DNA of 5,064 bases from Flavobacterium psychrophilum (GTDB lineage Bacteria; Bacteroidota; Bacteroidia; Flavobacteriales; Flavobacteriaceae), in assembly GCA_003243255.1 (NCBI GenBank), contig QFQM01000288.1, forward strand, positions 1-5,064, written 5' to 3'. Below the pieces are notes generated by a model, which was not told the origin of the DNA, did not search any database, and saw nothing but the letters and a program-made list of their open reading frames with translations. Positions within the stretch are counted from its first letter, which is position 1. Every line of letters begins with the position of its first letter. This document shows positions 1-5,064 of the stretch, one piece after another. A program made the position numbers and the translations under genes.

Positions 1-1
1 T

Positions 2-547
2 AATGTCAATGTAGCCAATTACCAGCTTCGCAAAGCCAAAGGCGGATGGCTGGGTGCGCTATCAGCCACCGGCAACCTCAACGAGCTTTCCCTTAAACAA
101 AATAGCGGCAGCACGGGCGGAGTTAATCAGGCAACACTGTTCCCCCGTTACAATTTTAGCCTTAACCTGCCATTGGATTATTTTACCTCCAGGGCCAATG
201 AGGTAAAGATTGCCCGGGAAAACCTGTACATCGCCAATGCACAAAAAAATGATCAATACAGAGATATCCGGAAAGCCGTCCTGGCCCAATATGAAGATTA
301 CCTGATGCACAAGGAAAAGCTGGAATTGGTCACCCGTATGGCTCAGTCAGGATATACTGAATACAAATTGACTGAAAAAGATTTTTCCGATGGCGCAGCA
401 ACACCTGAAGAGGTTAAGAAATCTGAAAACGCCTATTACGAGTTGCAGATGCGCAAGGTGGAAATGCAGCGCAATTTCAATATTTCCAAACTGGAATTGG
501 AGCAAATGATCGGCGTTAGTATCGATGATGTATTAGGAAAGAAGTAA
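2..547 (+). CDS. TolC-family outer-membrane protein, C-terminal part (5' truncated by window edge)
   Basis: The frame is open from base 2 to the TAA at 545-547, giving 181 visible residues; the true start lies upstream of the window. A TTG at 173 is internal and should not be taken as the start, because coding continues without a stop before it. Visible residues 1-30 (VANYQLRKAKGGWLGALSAT) resemble the helix-to-strand passage of the OEP/TolC repeat, followed by a Gly/Asn/Ser-rich turn and a strand (about 47-60, NFSLNLPLDYF). Residues about 65-175 form a long Lys/Glu/Gln-rich helical hairpin typical of the periplasmic barrel. The family trimerises into outer-membrane exit ducts. The pattern resembles the short TolC-like proteins encoded in Bacteroidota exopolysaccharide loci rather than drug-efflux TolC, and the following acyltransferase and GT-C-like genes fit that. 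The family call is firm; the substrate is inferred. Confidence 0.82.
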   Translation, partial: NVNVANYQLRKAKGGWLGALSATGNLNELSLKQNSGSTGGVNQATLFPRYNFSLNLPLDYFTSRANEVKIARENLYIANAQKNDQYRDIRKAVLAQYEDYLMHKEKLELVTRMAQSGYTEYKLTEKDFSDGAATPEEVKKSENAYYELQMRKVEMQRNFNISKLELEQMIGVSIDDVLGKK

Positions 548-555
548 AGACCTTG

Positions 556-599
556 ACGTTTCACAACTTGTCCCGACTTGGCGGGATCTAACGTTTCAC
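556..599. repeat. 9-base direct repeats flanking a small hairpin
   Basis: ACGTTTCAC occurs exactly at 556-564 and 591-599, 35 bases apart. Between the copies lies a hairpin: stem TCCCG (571-575) with CGGGA (582-586), loop ACTTGG, extendable by one G-T wobble. It sits in the 61-base gap between the TolC-like gene and the acyltransferase gene. There is no T-run after the stem, so it is not a classical intrinsic terminator. It could be a miniature REP-like insertion with duplicated flanks, a decayed tandem repeat (35 is five times seven, the period seen in other gaps here), or an RNA processing site. Confidence 0.5.
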
Positions 600-608
600 T
601 ATTATGAT

Positions 609-1799
609 ATGACCTTTACCCAAACCACAACACAACCTCAGGTAGCACCTGCCGCCAAAACCAAGGTATTTTTTCCCAACCTCGACGGGTTGCGGTTTAT
701 ATCCTTCCTGGTGGTATTTCTGCACCATTGCTACCTGTCCTTTTTCAGCTACTTGCAAACCTCATCACCTACCGCATTTAAAATACAGTCCTTCTTGTTT
801 CAGTATGGTACATTAGGAGTCAATTTTTTCTTTGTGCTCAGCGGCTTCTTGATTACCTACCTCCTCATCAGGGAAAAAGAAGTGACAGGCACCATCCATG
901 TTGGCAATTTTTATATTCGCCGTATACTGCGCATCTGGCCATTATATTTCCTTTGCCTCTTTATTGGATTTGTGCTCTTTGCCATGCTCAAGAAAATGGG
1001 CGGAGAAGTCCCCCACGAAAGCGCCAACCCCTGGTATTATATTTTCCTGGTGGGCAATTTCGATTACATGAATACCTGGCCCATAAAACCCGATGCGATC
1101 CTTTTATCAGTATTGTGGTCCGTATGCGTGGAAGAACAATTCTACCTGGCTTGGCCGGTGATCCTCAAATTTATACCAGTAAAGTCCTATAAGTATGTAT
1201 TTGCGGGCATCATGCTCCTGTCGCTGGTGTTCCGTTCCTTCTATACCCATAATACCGAAGCCGATCATGCAGTACGGTATTTCCATACACTTTCCCTGAT
1301 TGGCGATATGGCCTTGGGTGGAATGGTAGCATGGCTGTTATCGTTCCCCGGCAAGTTCAGGGATTTTATTACCAATCTCAGCAAGCCTGCCATTGCGTTG
1401 ATCTATATCGGTACACTGTGTGTAACACTGCGCAAAGGATATATATTCCCATATGGTGCGCCTATTATTTTTGAGCGGCTGGTGATAGGAATGTTCTTTG
1501 CGTTGATCATTGCCGAACAAAATTTTGCAAAGAACTCCCTCTTTAAAATGAGTCAGTCGAAGCTCATGAGTAAACTGGGGGTATATACATACGGGTTATA
1601 CTGTCTTCACCTCTTGGGTATGTACGCAACCGTAAGAATAGTAGTGAAATTGGGGTGGCACGAAGATAATTTGTGGGTGGCTGGAGCATCGGCTGTTATA
1701 GGCCTGCTGCTTTCCATAGCCATCAGTTTGGCTTCCTACCATTTATATGAGAAATGGTTTTTAAAATGGAAAGACAAATTCGCTTTCATTACTAAATAA
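609..1799 (+). CDS. Acyltransferase 3 family (OafA/YrhL-type) membrane O-acyltransferase
   Basis: This 396-residue polytopic protein probably transfers an acyl group, often acetyl, to a sugar hydroxyl on a surface or exported polysaccharide in the inner membrane. The hallmarks are intact: FPNLDGLRF (22-30); the R-X10-H motif of the first membrane helix (R29, H40, preceded by H39); FFxxSG in GVNFFFVLSGFLIT (70-83, S78-G79); RxxR in IRRILRIWPLY (R105, R108); and SVCVEEQFYLAWP (171-183, E175/E176). About ten hydrophobic segments follow one another, ending in a basic tail (YEKWFLKWKDKF). The length suits the stand-alone acyltransferase domain, with no fused SGNH esterase domain. The ATG at 609 is chosen because the ATG at 604 hits a stop after two codons; there is no Shine-Dalgarno, as usual in Bacteroidota. 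It begins 61 bases after the TolC-like gene and is probably co-transcribed. The acceptor is unknown. Confidence 0.93.
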   Translation: MTFTQTTTQPQVAPAAKTKVFFPNLDGLRFISFLVVFLHHCYLSFFSYLQTSSPTAFKIQSFLFQYGTLGVNFFFVLSGFLITYLLIREKEVTGTIHVGNFYIRRILRIWPLYFLCLFIGFVLFAMLKKMGGEVPHESANPWYYIFLVGNFDYMNTWPIKPDAILLSVLWSVCVEEQFYLAWPVILKFIPVKSYKYVFAGIMLLSLVFRSFYTHNTEADHAVRYFHTLSLIGDMALGGMVAWLLSFPGKFRDFITNLSKPAIALIYIGTLCVTLRKGYIFPYGAPIIFERLVIGMFFALIIAEQNFAKNSLFKMSQSKLMSKLGVYTYGLYCLHLLGMYATVRIVVKLGWHEDNLWVAGASAVIGLLLSIAISLASYHLYEKWFLKWKDKFAFITK

Positions 1800-1840
1800 T
1801 GGTCTGTATCTTGTGTTAACCAGGTTACGATTGCCTGCCA

Positions 1841-1874
1841 GTTAACAGCTAAGGCTAACTGCTAATAGCTTAAC
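1841..1874. repeat. Degenerate heptad tandem repeat (GCTAACT-like)
   Basis: Reading in sevens from 1841 gives GTTAACA, GCTAAG (one base short), GCTAACT, GCTAATA and GCTTAAC, that is, about five imperfect units around a GCTAACT consensus. They lie in the 88-base gap between the acyltransferase gene and the GT-C-like gene. The outer ends can also pair (GTTAA with TTAAC, then GCTA with TAGC after a two-base bulge), so the block could fold as an imperfect hairpin in RNA. The function is unknown. It resembles the heptad block at 4537-4584 in period and TAAC core. Confidence 0.55.
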
Positions 1875-1887
1875 TTAAACCGATTTA

Positions 1888-3489
1888 ATGGACCGGCGTT
1901 CATCAGTTCCGGAGCGACTACTTGTTTTTACCGGAGCATTTATTTTCTTTCTTTGCACCCTGGCGGCTAATTTCTCCGGGCCGCATGACTCTATCGGATA
2001 TCTCAACGGTATAGTTACTGGCAATCATTTGTTTCATCCACACCATCTCATATACCATTTCGTTACACATTATTGGCTTGTATTCAGTAAAGCCTTGCTA
2101 CCAGGCGTTAAAGATTACTACCTCGTAGAAGCATTTACAGCACTGTGGGGTAGCGGAACAATGACGGTAGTATATTGCTTTTTCCGTAACAGGTTCAGGT
2201 TGTCGGTGATTCAATCACTTATAAGCCTTACTGTTATAGCCTTCTCATTTGGTCCTTGGTTTTATAGTGTGAATATTGAAGTATACGCGCCACCCATGCT
2301 CTTTTTGCTGATGGCCCTGTATATACTCACCAAAGAACGGTTGCAGCAAGCCGATATTTGGAAAGTGACCCTGCTTCATATAATGGCCATTCTGTTCCAC
2401 CAGGTGCATGTGTTGTTCACGGTGGTAATACTCTATAAACTTTGGCAGCAGCGGAATAATATCAGGTTGGTGCCGGCTTTTCTCCAATACGCCTGTATGG
2501 GCATTGTATTGGTAGGAGGAGCTTACTTTATTGTAGGGTGGATAGTGGAAGGACAGAGCAGCATGGATAAATGGGTAGGCTGGTTGAGAGGATATACCCA
2601 GGACGGCGTATACTGGAAACCCCTTGATACTAAACTACCACTGTTGGTAGCCATTGGATATTCCCATGCATTTGTAGGAGGGCATTTTATACTGCGTCTT
2701 CCGAATGTAGAAAGAGCTTTAAGCGAATCACTCCACACCCATTCCCTGGGTGATGAAATGTACCTGGCCCGTCATATTTCCCATAGCACAGCAGTATTCC
2801 TGACAGTGTTGAGCGTCATATTGGGTATCGCTATGCTGTGGCTCATCGTGCGCTTTTTCCGTAGGTATAAGACGATCAGTGCTGCGGCAGGCAGTGTAGT
2901 TATCCCGCTGATGATCGTTGGTATAGTTTACTCGCTCTTCTTCACCTTCTGGATGCCGGAAATATTGGAATTCTGGATCTTCCAGGTCATTCTGCTGTGG
3001 TTATTGCTGTTAGGTACGCTTCAGTATGGCGGTAAAGGAGTTCCTTCCTTTAAAGGGTGGGGACGTATCAAGCCAGTAATGTTGGTAGCTGGCATCAGCA
3101 TTATGCTGTTCATCATTAACTTCTTTGGTAGCGTCCGTTGGATGCTCGACCTGGAAAACGACCAGTACTATGCCAAAATGAAGCAGGTAAAAGAACAGGT
3201 ACGCGACAAGGATGTAATACTGCTCCAGGATGCATGGCAGTTGAAAGACTTCTTCACCTATTTCACCCAAGCCAAAGTGCATGAGGCGCCAGCTGTCGAT
3301 TCCCTTCGACCCATAGTCGATAAAGCGGTAGCAGATTGTCTTGAGCAGGGAGGCCGGCTATACATTTACACAGAAGCCACCCATTTTCAGCCACAGGGCA
3401 CCCGGTATATAGACTCCCTGCTGAAAGTGTATGAACCACGTAAAAAAGTGCTTCCGGATTCTACAGCCAATATTCTGGTAATAGAATAA
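1888..3489 (+). CDS. Polytopic membrane protein, probable GT-C-fold glycosyltransferase
   Basis: This 533-residue protein has about ten or eleven hydrophobic segments (roughly 10-28, 83-100, 107-126, 134-149, 159-182, 195-220, 300-324, 335-356, 360-378, 394-413) and a soluble C-terminal domain (about 420-533). The layout suits lipid-phosphate-sugar-dependent GT-C transferases (PMT/ArnT/DUF2723-like). The loop after the first helix carries an acidic residue and a His cluster (D34-S-x-x-Y38, then LFHPHHLIYH 48-57), where GT-C enzymes place their catalytic acid. NIEVYAPP (129-136, E131) resembles the EVYA motif of DUF2723-like proteins, FHQVH lies at 170-174, and WMPEILEFW at 355-363 recalls the P-x-x-x-EFW loop of uncharacterised bacterial relatives. 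The ATG at 1888 is the first good start after the acyltransferase gene, 88 bases upstream. Together with the acyltransferase and TolC-like genes it suggests glycan assembly. Donor and acceptor are unknown, and a non-enzymatic membrane protein is not excluded. Confidence 0.68.
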   Translation: MDRRSSVPERLLVFTGAFIFFLCTLAANFSGPHDSIGYLNGIVTGNHLFHPHHLIYHFVTHYWLVFSKALLPGVKDYYLVEAFTALWGSGTMTVVYCFFRNRFRLSVIQSLISLTVIAFSFGPWFYSVNIEVYAPPMLFLLMALYILTKERLQQADIWKVTLLHIMAILFHQVHVLFTVVILYKLWQQRNNIRLVPAFLQYACMGIVLVGGAYFIVGWIVEGQSSMDKWVGWLRGYTQDGVYWKPLDTKLPLLVAIGYSHAFVGGHFILRLPNVERALSESLHTHSLGDEMYLARHISHSTAVFLTVLSVILGIAMLWLIVRFFRRYKTISAAAGSVVIPLMIVGIVYSLFFTFWMPEILEFWIFQVILLWLLLLGTLQYGGKGVPSFKGWGRIKPVMLVAGISIMLFIINFFGSVRWMLDLENDQYYAKMKQVKEQVRDKDVILLQDAWQLKDFFTYFTQAKVHEAPAVDSLRPIVDKAVADCLEQGGRLYIYTEATHFQPQGTRYIDSLLKVYEPRKKVLPDSTANILVIE

Positions 3490-3618
3490 TGTACGTATTT
3501 TCGCAGTAACGATTACCCATTGTCATCCATCCAATCATTTTCCTGCCAAAACCAGGCTTTATCCTGATTATTTTGATGCGATTGTAAATAGCTGGCGTTC
3601 CCGGCTGTTCGTGTGCAT

Positions 3619-3631
3619 GGTATTAAATACC
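3619..3631. promoter_or_regulatory. Candidate operator palindrome before the sigma factor gene
   Basis: GGTATTAAATACC has two perfect 6-base arms (GGTATT / AATACC) around a central A. It ends 18 bases before the preferred sigma ATG at 3650. Such a site could bind a dimeric regulator or shape the mRNA leader. It is short and AT-rich, so chance cannot be excluded. Confidence 0.3.
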
Positions 3632-3649
3632 AGTTTAAATTCCTGTACA

Positions 3650-4198
3650 ATGGCTGTTATTTTCGACAATAATCTGATCCCTGCCTTCCACCGCAACGAA
3701 CCACAGGCCCTGCGTATCCTGCTCCAGGAACATTATGCTCCAATGGTTAGTTATGCCAACCAACTTATCAATGATCAGGAAGAAGCCACAGAAATGGTGG
3801 TCAATACCTTCATAAAGCTGATCGCCATGCGCCAGCATTTTAAAACAGCTGAGGATGTAAAAACATTTCTGCTGGTTACGATACGGAACAATTGCTATGA
3901 TTTTTTGAGGTGCGTCGACATGGATAAGCCATCCAGAAAAGAAATGCTTTACCTCGCTGATCTGTTGCAAGCAGATAAAGCAGGAAATCCAGGTTTAGTG
4001 ACGATAGAAACACTGCTCGCATTATATAACGGTATTTACAAGTTGACCGGTCAGTGCAGTGAAGTATTCCAGCTCCTTTTTTATAATAAGATGACTACAA
4101 AAGATGTTGCTGAACAATTGGGCATTCCATTAAATGCCGTGCAGGAATATCGATCCCACGCTATCAAACAGTTACAACCTTTATTGGAAAAAGTATAA
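3650..4198 (+). CDS. ECF-type RNA polymerase sigma-70 factor
   Basis: From the ATG at 3650 the product is 182 residues, normal for Bacteroidota ECF sigma factors. Region 2 spans about 13-90: LLQEHYAPMVSYANQLI, then EEATEMVVNTFIKL and VKTFLLVTIRNNCYDFLR, matching the core-binding and -10-recognition helices; the Trp usual after the 'FlKL' stretch is absent. Region 4 spans about 118-180, with a helix-turn-helix in MTTKDVAEQLGIPLNAVQEY (148-167) that would read the -35 element. The frame continues upstream to a GTG at 3611 and an ATG at 3617, but those 13 residues lack family similarity and cover the palindrome at 3619-3631, so 3650 is preferred. The gene lies 160 bases after the GT-C-like gene and is probably a separate unit. 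No FecR-like anti-sigma gene follows within the window, so its signal and regulon are unknown. Confidence 0.9.
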   Translation: MAVIFDNNLIPAFHRNEPQALRILLQEHYAPMVSYANQLINDQEEATEMVVNTFIKLIAMRQHFKTAEDVKTFLLVTIRNNCYDFLRCVDMDKPSRKEMLYLADLLQADKAGNPGLVTIETLLALYNGIYKLTGQCSEVFQLLFYNKMTTKDVAEQLGIPLNAVQEYRSHAIKQLQPLLEKV

Positions 4199-4536
4199 CT
4201 GTAATACACTACATACAACCAGGACGCCGGAAAGCAGGAACAATAAAACCTTGATTTTATCAGAAACCGTCAGGAAAACTATGAAATCAAAAAAGAAAAA
4301 ATTGGAAACCGAATTACCGGTATTGTATAATCGATGCTTGCCGTTAGCGACGAACAATGGTATGGAAATGGGAAAAATTCCGGAAAAAGGAAGAAAGAGG
4401 GTGGCCAGAAAGGGAAATGAGGAAGGGATACAGAATGGATAGGCCATGGATACTCCATACTAATGCCCTCTAACCCCAAAAACAGGTGCAATTTGCAAAA
4501 GGGCAGGCCAGAACGCGCCTTGGTATTACGCCCCTT

Positions 4537-4584
4537 GTAATCTGTAACTTGCACCCGGTAACCTGAAACCGCTAACCCTAACCC
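4537..4584. repeat. Degenerate heptad tandem repeat (GTAACCT-like)
   Basis: Reading in sevens from 4537 gives GTAATCT, GTAACTT, GCACCCG, GTAACCT, GAAACCG, CTAACCC and a shifted TAACCCG, about seven imperfect units of a GTAACCT consensus. The block lies in the long gap about 200 bases before the last gene. The period and TAAC core match the block at 1841-1874, so both may belong to one dispersed class of decayed heptad repeats. Heptameric short tandem repeats are known from heterocystous cyanobacteria (STRR sequences); any relation to those is only by analogy. Confidence 0.6.
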
Positions 4585-4711
4585 GGTCCCTTAATTGAGC
4601 AGTATCAATAATTCCTGCCAATCGCATTATTTTTTACGGATGATACAGTACTTTTTTATGCCATCTGGTGAAAAGAGCTTACCGAAGGACAGTTTTTCGT
4701 AGATTGATTGG

Positions 4712-4719
4712 TATATTTG
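4712..4719 (+). promoter_or_regulatory. Bacteroidota -7 promoter-like element before the last gene
   Basis: TATATTTG matches the Bacteroidota housekeeping -7 consensus TAnnTTTG exactly. It lies 65 bases before the ATG at 4785, which would leave an mRNA leader of about 60 bases. No clear TTTG -33 element is present at the usual distance, only a T-run at 4693-4697 that is too close. The element sits inside an imperfect palindrome (4711-4725, GTAT...ATAC) and between the arms of a 7-base inverted repeat (4683-4689 and 4730-4736). Confidence 0.4.
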
Positions 4720-4784
4720 AAATACTACATCCTTCGAATGACCCGCTAAACGATCCTCGCCTTATTTTCCCTTTTCTATGAACT

Positions 4785-5064
4785 ATGAGCCAGGAAATCA
4801 ACGATCAGCAAGATGGCCAGGCAGGCGATGACCAGCTATCTTTACACCCTTTGTGTGAAGAAGACTTTCCATGGTTGTTATTGTGGATGACCAAAGAGAA
4901 CAACGCCAGTTTGTCCCTGCTGCTTCAAACCACTAAAAGCAGTTCTGAAATAATCATCATAACGGGAGTTATAAACCAACATGAACGCGTGAGCCTGCTT
5001 ACTGCTTATTCAGCGGTGTTCACCAGATTAAGAACAGCCTATACACTGCAGCCGGGCGAGTATA
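4785..5064 (+). CDS. Unrecognised protein, N-terminal 93 residues (3' truncated by window edge)
   Basis: An ATG at 4785 opens a frame that stays free of stops to the end of the window. It is preceded directly by an in-frame TGA at 4779-4781, which makes 4785 the first possible ATG, and the other + frames hit stops within this stretch. The product starts with an acidic, Gln/Asp-rich tail (MSQEINDQQDGQAGDDQ), followed by a largely helical-looking region (LHPLCEEDFPWLLLWMTKEN, then two Leu/Ile-rich segments to about residue 80). There is no signal peptide and no clear transmembrane helix. I do not recognise the family. The N-terminus does not look like a FecR anti-sigma factor, although its position downstream of an ECF sigma gene would suit one. 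It could be a target of the sigma factor or simply the first gene of the next unit. Confidence 0.7.
   Translation, partial: MSQEINDQQDGQAGDDQLSLHPLCEEDFPWLLLWMTKENNASLSLLLQTTKSSSEIIIITGVINQHERVSLLTAYSAVFTRLRTAYTLQPGEY

Larger units (their letters stand above)
4199..4784. other. Long intergenic region without a convincing gene
   Basis: These 586 bases separate the sigma factor from the unrecognised last gene. The first third contains an open + frame ending at 4442, with an ATG at 4281 giving 53 Lys/Arg-rich residues; it shows no family match. Bases 4381-4430 are strongly purine-biased (44 of 50), which makes reverse-strand reading frames Phe/Pro-rich and misleading. Next come the heptad repeat at 4537-4584 and an AT-rich stretch with a promoter-like element near 4712. 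I see no tRNA, rRNA or insertion-sequence features and no strong intrinsic terminator. A gap this long in a compact genome suggests a decayed gene, a small RNA or a regulatory region. Confidence 0.6.

Noticed and set aside
173..547. TTG at 173 as the start of the TolC-like gene
   Set aside because: The same frame is open back to base 2 and encodes residues that fit the TolC family, so the gene enters from upstream.
3553..3575. CAGG / CCTG hairpin followed by ATTATTTTG after the GT-C-like gene as a terminator, or TTATTTTG as a promoter element
   Set aside because: The stem is only four pairs with mismatched flanks, and the promoter-like octamer differs from TAnnTTTG and lacks a -33 partner.
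3611..3649. GTG at 3611 or ATG at 3617 as the sigma factor start
   Set aside because: The extra 13 residues do not fit ECF sigma N-termini and would place the palindrome inside the coding sequence; the ATG at 3650 gives a normal-length protein.
4243..4260. ATAAAA / TTTTAT hairpin after the sigma gene as a terminator
   Set aside because: The stem has only six A-T pairs and no following T-run, too weak for a supported terminator.
4181..4554. Two overlapping reverse-strand reading frames (4181-4447 and 4279-4554) with Phe/Pro-rich products that look membrane-like
   Set aside because: They are the complement of a purine-rich, Lys-coding stretch; that composition alone gives Phe/Leu/Pro codons. 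They overlap each other, and one overlaps the end of the sigma gene.
1..5064. CRISPR array, insertion sequence, tRNA or rRNA, defence or toxin-antitoxin system
   Set aside because: I found no spaced identical repeats of CRISPR length, no transposase motifs or terminal inverted repeats of IS size, no tRNA-like cloverleaf, and no protein resembling a known defence component.

Overview
The window looks like chromosomal DNA from a Bacteroidota species, most likely the Chitinophagaceae (Chitinophaga/Niastella-like). That placement is an inference. It rests on moderate GC by eye, the absence of Shine-Dalgarno sequences before the genes, a TAnnTTTG-type promoter element, a short exopolysaccharide-type TolC protein, and an ECF sigma factor of the kind common in this phylum. 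All recognisable genes lie on the + strand.

Left part (1-3489): three genes in one direction, probably the end of a cell-surface or extracellular polysaccharide locus. They are the C-terminal part of a TolC-family outer-membrane protein (cut by the window start), a complete acyltransferase-3 membrane O-acyltransferase, and a large polytopic membrane protein with GT-C glycosyltransferase features. A reasonable joint role is that the GT-C-like protein adds sugars, the acyltransferase adds acyl groups, and the TolC-like protein takes part in export across the outer membrane. The substrate cannot be read from this sequence.

Right part (3490-5064): an ECF sigma factor gene (start best placed at 3650), then about 590 bp with no convincing gene, then the first 93 codons of an unrecognised protein (start 4785) that runs off the window. 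The sigma gene is not followed by a recognisable FecR-type anti-sigma gene within the window.

The intergenic DNA holds the least ordinary signals. Two separate gaps contain degenerate tandem repeats with a 7-base period built on a TAAC core (about 1841-1874 and 4537-4584). A third gap has a small hairpin between two exact 9-base direct repeats (556-599). Two candidate regulatory palindromes lie upstream of the sigma factor and of the last gene. None of the genes alone points to a new defence or mobile system. The unrecognised 3'-terminal gene and the heptad repeats are the parts most worth following up.
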